The position numbers and the translations under genes were made by a program. The notes under the pieces are model-generated. The model made no database searches. It saw only the letters and a program-made list of their open reading frames with translations, and was not told the DNA's origin. 64,000 nucleotides of DNA, from NCBI GenBank assembly GCA_040902725.1, contig JBBDWU010000024.1, forward strand, positions 1-64,000, written 5' to 3'. Below, one piece after another: positions 17,377 to 26,092 of the stretch (its first letter is position 1; each line of letters begins with the position of its first letter). The DNA is from JACVRU01 sp040902725. Its GTDB lineage: Bacteria > Actinomycetota > Thermoleophilia > Gaiellales > Gaiellaceae.

Positions 17377-18537
17377 ATGCGGCGAGTCCTGCTCGCGGCC
17401 GTGGCCGCGCTCGTGTTCGTACCGGTCGCGCACGGCTGGACGTGGCCGGCCGAGGGGCCGGTCCTGCGCCAGTTCGCGCTCGGCGACAATCCGTACGCCG
17501 GCGGCCAGCACCGCGGCATCGACGTCGGCGGCGAGCTGGGCGCCGACGTCAGGGCGCCGGCGGCGGGGACGGTGTCCTTCGCCGGCACGGTGCCGGGCGG
17601 CGGCAAGACGGTCACGATCCAGACCGCCGACGGCTACGCGGTCACCCTGCTCCAGCTCGGCGAGACTCTCGCGGTCCGCGGCTCGGTCGTCGAAGAGGGC
17701 GCGGTCGTGGGGCGGATCGGGCCGAGCGGCGATGCGGTCACGCTCGAGCCGCACGTCCACCTCGGCGTGCGCGTGGCGGCCGACGAGCACGGCTATCTCG
17801 ATCCGCTCACGCTGCTGCCGCCCCGCGTCGTGCCTCCGCCGACGCCGGAGACCGAGCCCGTGAGCGAGCCGGTCGCGCAGGAGCCCGTCGTCGTCGAGCA
17901 GCAGGCAGAGGCTCCCGTGGCCGAGGCGCCGCCCGTGGAGGTCGCCGTCGAGGTTCCGGTCGTCACGCTCCCGGAGGACCTCGTGATCGTGTCGACCGGC
18001 CCGTCCGTGGCTGTCCCCGACCAGCCCGTGCAAGTGCCTCGAGCAGTCAAGGCTCCGGAGCCCCGGGTGGTCAAGAGCGTCGCGCGCCGCCGGAGCACGC
18101 GCCCGCGCGCGCCCGCGCCCGCGGAGCGCGCTCGCGTGAAGCCGGTGGTCCCGCTCGAACCGGCCATGTTCAGTCCGAACACGGCCGTACGGGCGGCCCA
18201 GCCGCACGCGGCCCGGGCCGGGCTCACCGTCCCGTTGGCGGCGCTCATGCTCGCGCTGCTCGCAGTGGCCGCCGCTCCGCTCGCGGTCCTGGGCCGCCGG
18301 TGGGGCCGCCCTATGATGGGCGCCGATGGCGGGGCAGAAGATCCTCGTAGCGGTGGCGTGGCCGTATGCGAGCGGCCCGCGGCACATCGGCCACGTGGCG
18401 GGGTTCGGCGTCCCGTCCGACATCTTCGCGCGCTACCACCGGCTGAAGGGCAACGACGTCCTGATGGTCAGCGGGACGGACGAGCACGGGACGCCGGTGA
18501 TGGTCGCCGCCGACCAGGAAGGACGCTCGCCGCGTGA
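17377..18537 (+). CDS. M23-family peptidase-like exported protein; 3' end uncertain
   Basis: The protein starts with a signal peptide (LLAAVAALVFVPVAHG) and an M23/LytM domain: HRGIDVGGELGADVRAPAAG and PHVHLGV (zinc ligands His/Asp and HxH). A long Pro/Val/Glu-rich linker leads to a membrane segment (VPLAALMLALLAVAAAPLAVL) near residue 300. Beyond about 18310 the frame continues to 18537, overlapping metG by 212 nt and reading as a metG shadow. The neighbouring frame has a TGA at 18314-18316 just before metG, so a late one-base error or frameshift is likely and the real end is probably there. Confidence 0.75.
   Translation: MRRVLLAAVAALVFVPVAHGWTWPAEGPVLRQFALGDNPYAGGQHRGIDVGGELGADVRAPAAGTVSFAGTVPGGGKTVTIQTADGYAVTLLQLGETLAVRGSVVEEGAVVGRIGPSGDAVTLEPHVHLGVRVAADEHGYLDPLTLLPPRVVPPPTPETEPVSEPVAQEPVVVEQQAEAPVAEAPPVEVAVEVPVVTLPEDLVIVSTGPSVAVPDQPVQVPRAVKAPEPRVVKSVARRRSTRPRAPAPAERARVKPVVPLEPAMFSPNTAVRAAQPHAARAGLTVPLAALMLALLAVAAAPLAVLGRRWGRPMMGADGGAEDPRSGGVAVCERPAAHRPRGGVRRPVRHLRALPPAEGQRRPDGQRDGRARDAGDGRRRPGRTLAA
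18312..18317 (+). promoter_or_regulatory. Leaderless-type -10 box of metG
   Basis: TATGAT ends 8 nt before the metG ATG at 18326 and no Shine-Dalgarno is visible between them. Confidence 0.5.
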
Positions 18538-20107
18538 GACAGCCGACCACTACAGCCAGCTCATCCGCGAGGACCTGCGGAACCTCGGGCTCTCGTACGA
18601 CCTGTTCACGCGGACGACGACCCAGAACCACGCGCGGGTCACCCGCGACCTGTTTCGCACGCTCCACGCGAACGGCTACATCGTCGAGCGGACGACGCTC
18701 GGCGCGTTCTCCCCCACCACCGGCCACACCCTGCCCGACCGCTACATCGAGGGGACGTGCCCGATCTGCGGGTTCCCCGACGCGCGCGGCGACCAGTGCG
18801 ACAACTGCGGCAACCTGCTCGATCCGACCGATCTGCTCGAACCGCGCTCGAAGATCGACGGCGCTACGCCGGTGTTCAGGGAGACGAACCACCTCTTTCT
18901 CGACCTGCCGGCGTTCGCCGAGCGGCTCCACCCGTGGATCGAAGCCCATACGGACTGGCGCGCGAACGTCCGCAACTTCTCGCTCCGCTACGTCGAGGAC
19001 CTCAAGCCGCGGGCGGTGACGCGGGACCTCGACTGGGGGATCCGCGTGCCGGTCGAGGGCTACGAGGAGGACGAGAACAAGCGCATCTACGTCTGGATCG
19101 ACGCGGTCGTCGGCTATCTGTCGGCCGCCGTCGAGTGGGCGCACGTGCGCGGGACACCCGAGGCCTGGCGCGACTGGTGGCAGAACCCGGACGCGCGTCA
19201 CTTCTACTTCATGGGCAAGGACAACATCGTCTTCCACACCGTCATCTGGCCCGCGGAGCTGCTCGGCTACGGGGAGGGCGGCGAGCTCGGCGCGGGGCGT
19301 CCCCTCGAGCTGCCCTACAACGTCGTCGCGAGCGAGTTCCTGGGGCTGGAGGGCAGGCAGTTCTCCACCAGCCGCAACTGGGCGATCTACGTCAGCGACT
19401 TCCTCAGCCGCTACGACCCGGATCCGCTCCGCTACCACCTCACCGCGGCCGGCCCCGAGCAGCACGACACCGACTTCACCTGGGCCGAGTTCGTCCGGCG
19501 CAACAACGACGAGCTGCTCGCCAACTGGGGCAATCTCGTCAACCGCACGCTGACGATCGCCCATCGCAACTTCGGCTCCGTCCCCGAGCCGGGCGAGCTC
19601 ACGGGCGCGGACGACGCGCTGCTGGCGACGATCGACGCCGGCTTCGACTCGGTCGGCGCCCACATCGAGGCCGCGCGCTTCAAGGCCGCGATCGGCGAGG
19701 CGATGCGCCTCTCGTCGGAGGTCAACCAGTACCTGAACGACCAGGCGCCGTGGGCGCTGCTCGAGTCCGACCGCGATCGCGCCGGCACCGTGCTCTACGT
19801 CTGCCTGCGCTGCATCGACAGCCTGAAGACGATCTTCACGCCCTTCCTGCCGTTCACGAGCCAGCTCGTCCACGAGCTGCTGGGCCACGACGGGCTCGTC
19901 GCCGGCCCGCTGGAGTTTCGGGAGGTGGACGAGGACGGCGAGGCGCACACCGTCCTCACCGGCGACTACGCGTCCTGGGTCGGGAGCTGGGAGCCCGGCG
20001 ACCTCCGGCCCGGGCAGGCGCTCCCCGAGCCACGGCCGCTGTTCAAGAAGCTCGACCCGGAGGCGGTCGTTGCGGACGAGCTCGCGCGCATGACTCAAGG
20101 CTCGTGA
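18326..20107 (+). CDS. metG: Methionyl-tRNA synthetase
   Basis: MetG charges tRNA-Met. The 593-residue class I synthetase carries the HIGH signature as HIGH at residues 20-23, the GTDEHGTPV block, a zinc knuckle CPICG...CDNCG at about 148-166, and the KMSKS loop in the form FSTSR at about residue 346, a variant common in this subfamily. No C-terminal EMAP tRNA-binding domain is present. It starts an operon with tatD, rsmA and ispE; its stop overlaps the tatD GTG. Confidence 0.97.
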   Translation: MAGQKILVAVAWPYASGPRHIGHVAGFGVPSDIFARYHRLKGNDVLMVSGTDEHGTPVMVAADQEGRSPRETADHYSQLIREDLRNLGLSYDLFTRTTTQNHARVTRDLFRTLHANGYIVERTTLGAFSPTTGHTLPDRYIEGTCPICGFPDARGDQCDNCGNLLDPTDLLEPRSKIDGATPVFRETNHLFLDLPAFAERLHPWIEAHTDWRANVRNFSLRYVEDLKPRAVTRDLDWGIRVPVEGYEEDENKRIYVWIDAVVGYLSAAVEWAHVRGTPEAWRDWWQNPDARHFYFMGKDNIVFHTVIWPAELLGYGEGGELGAGRPLELPYNVVASEFLGLEGRQFSTSRNWAIYVSDFLSRYDPDPLRYHLTAAGPEQHDTDFTWAEFVRRNNDELLANWGNLVNRTLTIAHRNFGSVPEPGELTGADDALLATIDAGFDSVGAHIEAARFKAAIGEAMRLSSEVNQYLNDQAPWALLESDRDRAGTVLYVCLRCIDSLKTIFTPFLPFTSQLVHELLGHDGLVAGPLEFREVDEDGEAHTVLTGDYASWVGSWEPGDLRPGQALPEPRPLFKKLDPEAVVADELARMTQGS

Positions 20108-20835
20108 TCGACACCCATGCGCACCTCGACCTCTGCGACGACCCGGCCGCGGCGGTCGAGCGCGCGCGCACGGCAGGCGTGACCAGGATCCTCACCGTCG
20201 GCACGAACCCCGACTCCTGGCCGGACGCGCTCGACCTCGCCGCGGAGCACGAAGGGGTCTACGCAATCCTCGGCGTCCATCCGCATGACGCGGCCGGCGG
20301 CGTGGAGGGACTCGCCGCCCTGCTCGCCGACGAGCGGGTGGTCGGGGTGGGGGAGACGGGCCTCGACTTCTACCGCGACTACGCCCCGCGGGACGCCCAG
20401 CGCGCCGCCTTCGCCGCCCAGCTCGAGTTGGCGGCGGATGTCGGGAAGCCGGTCGTGATCCACACCCGCGCCGCCGACGACGACGTCGCGGCGGCGCTCG
20501 ACGGCTTCGGTGGCACCGTCGTCCTCCACTGCTTCTCCTCGCCGCGGCTGCTCCCGCCTGCGCTCGAGCGGGGCTACTACGTCTCCTTCGCCGGAAACGT
20601 GACCTATCCGAACGCCACAGAGCTGCGGCTCGCGGCGACGCAGGTGCCCGCCGACCGGATCCTGGCCGAGACCGACACGCCCTACCTCGCCCCCCAAGCG
20701 CAGCGCGGCAGGCGGAACGAGCCTGCGTACGTCGTGCACACGCTGGCCGCGCTCGCCGCCGCCCGCGGCGAGGAGCCCGAGGAGCTCGAGCGCCGGATCG
20801 AGGCGAACGCCGAGGCGGCCTTCGGCCTCCCGTGA
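20104..20835 (+). CDS. tatD: TatD family metal-dependent hydrolase (DNase)
   Basis: A 243-residue TIM-barrel metallohydrolase. Ligands are visible in IDTHAHLD at the start, GVGETGLDFYRD (about 82-93), VIHTRAADDD, LHCFSS, and AETDTPYLAP near 190. TatD proteins have 3'-5' exonuclease activity in quality control of DNA or RNA. The GTG start overlaps the metG stop (GTGA), and its stop overlaps rsmA (GTGA). Confidence 0.95.
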   Translation: MIDTHAHLDLCDDPAAAVERARTAGVTRILTVGTNPDSWPDALDLAAEHEGVYAILGVHPHDAAGGVEGLAALLADERVVGVGETGLDFYRDYAPRDAQRAAFAAQLELAADVGKPVVIHTRAADDDVAAALDGFGGTVVLHCFSSPRLLPPALERGYYVSFAGNVTYPNATELRLAATQVPADRILAETDTPYLAPQAQRGRRNEPAYVVHTLAALAAARGEEPEELERRIEANAEAAFGLP

Positions 20836-21593
20836 ACCTCGTCCCCAAGCGGCAGCTCGGCCAGCACTTCCTCGTGGACGAGAACATCCTCGGGGTGATC
20901 GGCCGCCTCGCCGAGCTCGGTCCCGACGACGTGGTGCTGGAGATCGGCCCGGGTCTCGGCGCGCTCACGCACTACCTCGCGGAGCGGGTGGCGCGCGTGC
21001 ACGCCGTCGAGCTCGACCGCTCGCTCGCCGACCGGCTCGACTCGCTGCCGGCCAACGTGGAGCTCGAGTTCGGCGACGCCCTGAAGCTCGACCTCGGGCG
21101 CCTCGCGCCCACGAAGCTCGTCGCCAACCTGCCTTACAACGTCGCCACCCCGATCGTCGTCGAGAGCCTCGACGGCCTGCCGACGGTGGGGCTCTGGTGC
21201 GTGATGGTGCAGCGGGAGGTCGCCGACCGCTTCTTCGCGGTGCCTTCGACAAAGGCCTACGGCGCCGTCTCGGTGCTCGTCCAGCTGGCCGCCGACCGCA
21301 CCGGCTTCCACCCGGTGTCGCGAGACGTCTTCCGGCCGCGGCCGAACGTCGCGTCGGCGCTCGTGGCGTTCCGCCGCGGCGAGCTCCCGGCCGCGTACCC
21401 CCGGGTCAAGCGCGTCGTCGAGGCCGCCTTCGCGCACCGGCGCAAGACGCTGCCGAACTCGCTGGAGCTGGCGGGGGTCTCCGACCGCGCCGGCGCGGCC
21501 GCGGCGCTCGCGGCGATCGGCCGGGCGCCGGAGAGCCGCGCTGAGGAGCTGGCGCCCCGGGAGTTCGTCGCCCTCGCCGAAGCGCTCGGATGA
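20832..21593 (+). CDS. rsmA: 16S rRNA dimethyladenosine transferase RsmA (KsgA)
   Basis: RsmA dimethylates A1518 and A1519 of 16S rRNA. The 253-residue protein has KRQLGQHFLVDENIL at the start, the SAM loop EIGPGLGALTHYLAER, and the catalytic NLPYNVATPIV motif near 100, then FRPRPNVASALV and AFAHRRKTLPNSL. It overlaps tatD (GTGA) and ispE (ATGA). Confidence 0.97.
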   Translation: MNLVPKRQLGQHFLVDENILGVIGRLAELGPDDVVLEIGPGLGALTHYLAERVARVHAVELDRSLADRLDSLPANVELEFGDALKLDLGRLAPTKLVANLPYNVATPIVVESLDGLPTVGLWCVMVQREVADRFFAVPSTKAYGAVSVLVQLAADRTGFHPVSRDVFRPRPNVASALVAFRRGELPAAYPRVKRVVEAAFAHRRKTLPNSLELAGVSDRAGAAAALAAIGRAPESRAEELAPREFVALAEALG

Positions 21594-22408
21594 GACGGAT
21601 CCCGGCGCCGGCGAAGATCAACCTCGCGCTGGTCGTCGGCCCGCGGCGCGGGGACGGGAAGCACGAGGTCGTCACCGTCCTCCAGCGCGTCGACCTCGGC
21701 GACCGGGTCGAGCTCGCCCCGGCCGAGCGGCTCGTGGTCAGCGGCTTCCCGGACGACACGCTCGTGCGCGAAGCGCTCGAGCTGATCGCCGCCGAGGCGG
21801 GCGTGGAACCTCGCTGGCGCGCGACGATCGCAAAGCGGATCCCGCCCGCCGCCGGCCTGGCGGGCGGCTCCTCGGACGCAGCCGCGGCCCTGAAGCTCGC
21901 GAACGAGACCCTTCCCGAGCCGCTCGCAGACGGCGCCCTGGCGGCGCTCGCCGCCCGCATCGGCGCCGACGTCCCGTTCTTCCTCCGCGCGGGGCCCCAG
22001 CTCGGCACGGGCGACGGCGCCCAGCTGGAGCCGCTCGACCTGCCGCAGGACTTCTTCGTGCTGCTCGTGCTCCCGTACGGCGAGCAGAAGGCCTCGACCG
22101 CCGCCGTCTACGAGGAGTTCGACCGGCGCGGCGGCGAGGCGGGCTTCGACGAGCGGCGCGCCCTGCTGCTCGAGGGGCTGGCGCAGGTGCGGCGCCCGCG
22201 CGACCTCGCCGCGCTGCCGCCGAACGACCTGGCCCAGTCGCCGCTCGCCGCCGAGCTCGAGGAGCTGGGCGCGTTCCGCGCCGACGTCTCCGGCGCCGGG
22301 CCGACCCTCTACGGGCTCTTCCACCACCGCGCTCACGCGGAGCGAGCCCGCCGCGCCCTGCGCGGGCGAGGGCGGAGCTGGCTGACCGTGCCCACTTGGT
22401 ACGGTTGA
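21590..22408 (+). CDS. ispE: 4-diphosphocytidyl-2-C-methyl-D-erythritol kinase
   Basis: IspE phosphorylates CDP-methylerythritol in the MEP isoprenoid pathway. The 272-residue GHMP kinase shows the N-terminal APAKINLAL, the ATP loop PPAAGLAGGSSDAAAALK (about 85-102), ADVPFFLR, and the C-terminal SGAGPTLYGLF. It overlaps rsmA (ATGA) as in many Gram-positive genomes. Confidence 0.96.
   Translation: MRRIPAPAKINLALVVGPRRGDGKHEVVTVLQRVDLGDRVELAPAERLVVSGFPDDTLVREALELIAAEAGVEPRWRATIAKRIPPAAGLAGGSSDAAAALKLANETLPEPLADGALAALAARIGADVPFFLRAGPQLGTGDGAQLEPLDLPQDFFVLLVLPYGEQKASTAAVYEEFDRRGGEAGFDERRALLLEGLAQVRRPRDLAALPPNDLAQSPLAAELEELGAFRADVSGAGPTLYGLFHHRAHAERARRALRGRGRSWLTVPTWYG
22400..22405 (+). promoter_or_regulatory. 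Leaderless-type -10 box of the membrane protein gene at 22412
   Basis: TACGGT ends 6 nt before GTG 22412 and lies in the last codons of ispE. Confidence 0.4.
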
Positions 22409-22411
22409 CCG

Positions 22412-22765
22412 GTGGCGAGCGCGCCCGCAATCGAGCACCGCGGAGGCTTCGCGAGCCGCTGGCTGCGCGGGCGACGCCTGAAGCTCGCGCTCGCGATTGC
22501 GGTGGTCGAGGGGATCCTCGTGGTCGTCGACGTCATCCCGGCCTGGGTCGCAGTCGTCGTCGGTGGCGCGGTCCTCGTCTACTGGTTCGCGGTCGGGCGG
22601 CAGCAAAAGGGCCTCACCCGGGAGCTGAGCTGGACCGCCGCGATGTCGCAGGTGTTCGTGGCGCTCGTGCCCCTGCTCGCCTTCGTGCTCACGGCGCTGG
22701 CAGTCGTGGCGCTGGTCGTCATCGCGATCGTCGCCCTGGTCGCGCTCCTCGCCGACCGGCGCTGA
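22412..22765 (+). CDS. Small membrane protein of unknown function
   Basis: A 117-residue protein with an Arg-rich N terminus and three or four transmembrane helices (LALAIAVVEGILVVVDVIPAW..., AVVVGGAVLVYWFAV, and a long Val/Ala/Leu C-terminal pair). I do not recognise a family. It lies between ispE and tRNA-Gln. Confidence 0.7.
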   Translation: MASAPAIEHRGGFASRWLRGRRLKLALAIAVVEGILVVVDVIPAWVAVVVGGAVLVYWFAVGRQQKGLTRELSWTAAMSQVFVALVPLLAFVLTALAVVALVVIAIVALVALLADRR

Positions 22766-22798
22766 CCGCCTCTGCGACACTGTCTGCCACCACGACTC

Positions 22799-22869
22799 TG
22801 GGGCGTAGCCAAGTGGTAAGGCAGCGGGTTTTGGTCCCGCGATCCCAGGTTCGAATCCTGGCGCCCCAG
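22799..22869 (+). tRNA. tRNA-Gln, anticodon TTG
   Basis: A full cloverleaf of 71 nt: acceptor TGGGGCG pairs with CGCCCCA at the 3' end; anticodon stem GCGGG/CCCGC encloses the loop TTTTGGT with anticodon TTG (reads CAA, Gln); T-arm CCAGG-TTCGAAT-CCTGG. The CCA is not encoded. The discriminator G at 22869 is followed by only 2 nt before the glmU ATG. Confidence 0.97.
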
Positions 22870-22871
22870 TC

Positions 22872-24182
22872 ATGACCGCAGCGGTGATCATGGCCGCCGG
22901 CCAGGGCACACGGATGAAATCGGCGGTGCCGAAGCACCTGCACTCGCTGCTCGGCCGTCGCCTCGTCGACTGGGTCGTCGAGGCCGCGCGCGAGGTGGGG
23001 CCGGAGCCGTTGGTGGTCGTCGTCTCGGCCGAGTACAGCGGCGCTTTCGAGGGCGTGGAGACGGCGGTCCAGGAGCGGCCGCTCGGCACCGGGGACGCCG
23101 TCCGCGCCGCCCGCCAAGCCGTGGATGGCGCCCATGAGCTGCTCGTGCTATCGGGCGACCACCCGCTGCTCACCGGCGACCTGCTGCAGGAGCTACTCGA
23201 GGCGCACAGACGGGAGGCAGGGGCGGCAACCGTGCTCTCCTTCGAGCCGGCCGACCCGCGCAGCTACGGGCGGATCGTCCGGGACGGAGCCGGCAAGCTG
23301 CGCGCGATCGTCGAGGCTGCCGACGCCTCCGCGGACGAGCTCGCGCTCGGCGAGGTCAACTCGTCGATCTACGTCTTCGACGCCCAGCGTCTCTGGCCGG
23401 CGCTCGAGCGGCTCGAGCCGCACAACGCCCAGGGGGAGTTCTACCTCACGGATGTCGTACGGCTCCTCGTCGAGGAAGGCGATGATGTCGCCGTGCACCG
23501 CGCCGACGACCCGCAGGCGATCGAGGGCGTGAATACGCGGGCGGAGCTCGCTACGGCCGCCGCCGCGCTCCGCGACCGCATCAACCAGGCTCACATGTTG
23601 GCCGGCGTCACGATCGTCGACCCCGCCTCGACCTGGATCGATGCCACCGTCACGATCGAGCCCGAGGCCGTGATCGAGCCCTTCACCGTCCTGCGAGGCT
23701 CGACCAGCGTCGGCGCCGGGGCCGTGGTGGGGCCGCACGCGGTGGCCGTCGACGCGCGGATCGGCCCGGGGGCGCTCGTCGGGCCCTTCTGTTACCTTCG
23801 CCCCGGCACCGTGCTGGAGGACGGGGCGAAGGCCGGCACGTTCGTGGAGCTGAAGAAAGCGCACATCGGAAAGGGCGCCAAGGTCCCGCACCTGTCGTAC
23901 CTCGGCGACGTCGAGGTCGGGGCCGGGAGCAACATCGGCGCGGGCGCGATCACGGCGAACTTCCCCCACGAGCCGGACGAGCCCAAGCAGCGCACGACGA
24001 TCGGCAAGGATGTGAGAACCGGCGTCCACAACGCGTTCGTGGCGCCCGTGGAGATCGGCGACGGCTCGTGGACCGCCGCCGGCTCGGTCGTCACCGACGA
24101 CGTCCCGCCCGATTCGCTGGCGGGCTTCCCGCCCAGGCAGGAGACCAAGGAGGGGTATGTCCGTCGAAAGCGGAACGACTGA
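22872..24182 (+). CDS. glmU: Bifunctional UDP-GlcNAc pyrophosphorylase / GlcN-1-P acetyltransferase
   Basis: GlmU makes UDP-GlcNAc for cell-wall synthesis. The 436-residue protein has an N-terminal uridylyltransferase domain with AAGQGTRMKSAVPKHLH, LSGDHPLL, and GEVNSSIYVFD, and a C-terminal left-handed beta-helix acetyltransferase with GPFCYLRPGT, HLSYLGDVEVG and NIGAGAITANF. It begins 2 nt after tRNA-Gln, so its mRNA is either leaderless after tRNA processing or translated from within the tRNA precursor. It overlaps prs by 26 nt. Confidence 0.96.
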   Translation: MTAAVIMAAGQGTRMKSAVPKHLHSLLGRRLVDWVVEAAREVGPEPLVVVVSAEYSGAFEGVETAVQERPLGTGDAVRAARQAVDGAHELLVLSGDHPLLTGDLLQELLEAHRREAGAATVLSFEPADPRSYGRIVRDGAGKLRAIVEAADASADELALGEVNSSIYVFDAQRLWPALERLEPHNAQGEFYLTDVVRLLVEEGDDVAVHRADDPQAIEGVNTRAELATAAAALRDRINQAHMLAGVTIVDPASTWIDATVTIEPEAVIEPFTVLRGSTSVGAGAVVGPHAVAVDARIGPGALVGPFCYLRPGTVLEDGAKAGTFVELKKAHIGKGAKVPHLSYLGDVEVGAGSNIGAGAITANFPHEPDEPKQRTTIGKDVRTGVHNAFVAPVEIGDGSWTAAGSVVTDDVPPDSLAGFPPRQETKEGYVRRKRND

Positions 24183-25215
24183 GCTCCCCGGGCTCGAGCT
24201 TTCCCGGCCGGTGACGCAGCCAGCGCCCGGCCACTGGCGGGAGCTCGGGCAGTCGAAGCGGCTGATGCTCTTCGCCGGCCGCTCGCACCCCGAGCTGGCG
24301 GCGAAGATCGCGGAGCGGCTCGGGATCGAGCTCGGCGAGGTGACGCTGAAGACGTTCGCCGACGGCGAGACCTACTGCCGCTACGAGGAGTCCGTCCGCG
24401 GGGCCGATCTGTTCGTCGTCCAGACCGGCTCCGACCCGGTCGACCGGCACCTGATGGAGCTGCTGATCATGATCCAGGCCGCGAAGCTCGCGTCCGCGAA
24501 GCGCGTGACGGCGGTTGTGCCCTGGTTCCCGTACTCGCGGCAGGACAAGAAGTCGGCGCCGCGCGAGCCGGTGACGGGCAAGCTCGTCGCGGACTTCCTC
24601 CAGACCGCGGGCGTCGACCGCGTGCTGACGATGGACCTGCACGCAGGCCAGATCCAGGGCTTCTTCCAGATCCCGGTCGACCACATGACCGCGCTGCCGC
24701 TCTTCGCCCAGTACTTCCGCGACCGCGGCATCTTCGGCGAAGGCGTCGTCTCGGTCTCGCCCGACCCCGGCCGGGCCAAGATGGCCGTCCGCTTCAGCCA
24801 GATGCTGGAGGCCGACTTCGCGATCATGCACAAGACGCGGCCGGGCCACGACGTCGCCCAGGTGACCGAGGTGACGGGCCGGGTGCGCGGCAAGAAGGCG
24901 CTGATGGGCGACGACATCATCGCCACCGGCGGCACGCTCATCTCCGGCGCCCGCGCGCTCAAGGAGGCCGGCGCCGAGGAGGTCTACGTGTTCGCGACGC
25001 ACGGGCTCTTCGCAAAGGACTCGCTCGAGCGCTTCGCCGAGGCCGACGAGGTCGACCACGTGGTCGTCACCGACACGCTTCCGCTCGACCCCCGCACCGC
25101 GCCGGCGAAGGTGACGCAGCTCACCGTCTCGAGTCTGCTGGCCGAGACGATCTGGAACGTCTTCTCCGAGGAATCGGTCTCCGCGATCTTCGCGGGGGAG
25201 AACCAGCTCTTTTAA
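24157..25215 (+). CDS. prs: Ribose-phosphate pyrophosphokinase
   Basis: Prs makes PRPP from ribose 5-phosphate and ATP. The 352-residue protein contains LMLFAGRSHPELA, FADGETYCRYEESVRG, WFPYSRQDKKS, MDLHAGQIQGFF, and the PRPP loop as MGDDIIATGGTL (about 250). It has about 30 extra N-terminal residues before the usual start. The ATG at 24157 is preceded by AAGGAGG at 24147-24153, though with short spacing; an internal ATG at the LMLFAG site is possible. The 5' end lies inside glmU. Confidence 0.93.
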   Translation: MSVESGTTELPGLELSRPVTQPAPGHWRELGQSKRLMLFAGRSHPELAAKIAERLGIELGEVTLKTFADGETYCRYEESVRGADLFVVQTGSDPVDRHLMELLIMIQAAKLASAKRVTAVVPWFPYSRQDKKSAPREPVTGKLVADFLQTAGVDRVLTMDLHAGQIQGFFQIPVDHMTALPLFAQYFRDRGIFGEGVVSVSPDPGRAKMAVRFSQMLEADFAIMHKTRPGHDVAQVTEVTGRVRGKKALMGDDIIATGGTLISGARALKEAGAEEVYVFATHGLFAKDSLERFAEADEVDHVVVTDTLPLDPRTAPAKVTQLTVSSLLAETIWNVFSEESVSAIFAGENQLF

Positions 25216-25243
25216 CGCCGGAGAACCTGGCGGTTCTCCGGCG
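25216..25243 (+). terminator. Strong hairpin after prs
   Basis: A perfect 12-bp stem (CGCCGGAGAACC with its complement) and a 4-nt loop start right after the prs stop. There is no T-run, so it could end transcription in a U-independent way or protect the 3' end. Confidence 0.6.
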
Positions 25244-25297
25244 GGAAGCCTCGCGCGCCTTCGGAACGCTTCCAGCCGCCGCGCCCGACATGGCGGG

Positions 25298-25307
25298 NNN
25301 NNNNNNN
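25298..25307. other. Assembly gap (10 N)
   Basis: Ten N bases join two contigs between prs and rplY. The gap size is a placeholder. The hairpin after it (25308-25326, GCTTCGGC-gta-GCCGAAGC) suggests a structured region that broke the assembly. Confidence 0.95.
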
Positions 25308-25326
25308 GCTTCGGCGTAGCCGAAGC
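25308..25326 (+). repeat. Short perfect inverted repeat at the gap edge
   Basis: GCTTCGGC and GCCGAAGC pair with a 3-nt loop directly after the N run. Could be part of a terminator for genes lost in the gap. Confidence 0.4.
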
Positions 25327-25346
25327 CGGACTTCGATCGGCGAGGC

Positions 25347-25352
25347 TACAAT
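25347..25352 (+). promoter_or_regulatory. Leaderless-type -10 box of rplY
   Basis: TACAAT, a near-consensus -10 hexamer, ends 8 nt before the rplY GTG at 25361. Confidence 0.55.
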
Positions 25353-25360
25353 CCGCCGCC

Positions 25361-26089
25361 GTGGCCGGTGAGCGAATCAAGCTGGAGGTCAAGGACCGCG
25401 AGAGCGTGGGCTCCCGCGAGTCGCGCCGCCTGCGCAGGCAGGGGCTCGTCCCGGGCGTCCTCTACGGCTCCAGGATGAAGTCCCAGGCGATCTGCGTCGA
25501 GGCGCGCGAGCTGCGCCGCGTCCTGACCGGCGCCGGCGGCCTCCACGTCATCCTCGACGTCGTCGTCGAGGGCCAGAGCGCCACCCATCCGTCGGTGCTC
25601 AAGTCCTACCAGCAGGATCCGATCAAGGGCCACCTGGTCCACATCGACCTCCAGGAAGTGCGCCTCGACGAGGCGATCCAGGCAATCGTGTCCGTCCACC
25701 TGACCGGTGAGTCGGAGGGCACGAAGGAAGGCGGCGTGCTCACGCAGGTGTCACGCGAGCTCAACGTCGAGGCCCTGCCGCTCGAGGTGCCCGAGCACAT
25801 CGAGGCCGACATCAGCGCGCTAGGCATCGGCGACGCGCTGCGCCTGGCCGACCTCCCGCCGATCGAAGGCGTCACCTTCCTCGACGATCCCGAGGGGACC
25901 GTCCTCGCCACCGTCACCCTCCCGACGAAGGTCGAGGAGCCCGAGGTCGTGCTCGAGGAGGGCGAGGAGGGCGAGCTCGAGGAAGGCGAGGAGGGCGAGG
26001 AGCGCCCCGAGGGCGCTGCCGAGGGCGAGACGCCCGAGGCCTCCGCCGGCAGCGGCGACGAGGGCGAGCCGGGCACGACGCCGGGCTAG
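25361..26089 (+). CDS. rplY: 50S ribosomal protein L25/general stress protein Ctc
   Basis: A 242-residue Ctc-type L25. The N-terminal 5S rRNA-binding domain has GSRESRRLRRQGLVPGVLYG; the beta-rich TL5 domain follows (LVHIDLQEVRLDE, LEVPEHIEADISALGIGD). The last 50 residues are an acidic Glu/Gly-rich tail. It is the long form typical of Thermus and actinobacteria. It precedes pth as in mycobacteria. Confidence 0.95.
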   Translation: MAGERIKLEVKDRESVGSRESRRLRRQGLVPGVLYGSRMKSQAICVEARELRRVLTGAGGLHVILDVVVEGQSATHPSVLKSYQQDPIKGHLVHIDLQEVRLDEAIQAIVSVHLTGESEGTKEGGVLTQVSRELNVEALPLEVPEHIEADISALGIGDALRLADLPPIEGVTFLDDPEGTVLATVTLPTKVEEPEVVLEEGEEGELEEGEEGEERPEGAAEGETPEASAGSGDEGEPGTTPG

Positions 26090-26092
26090 CCG

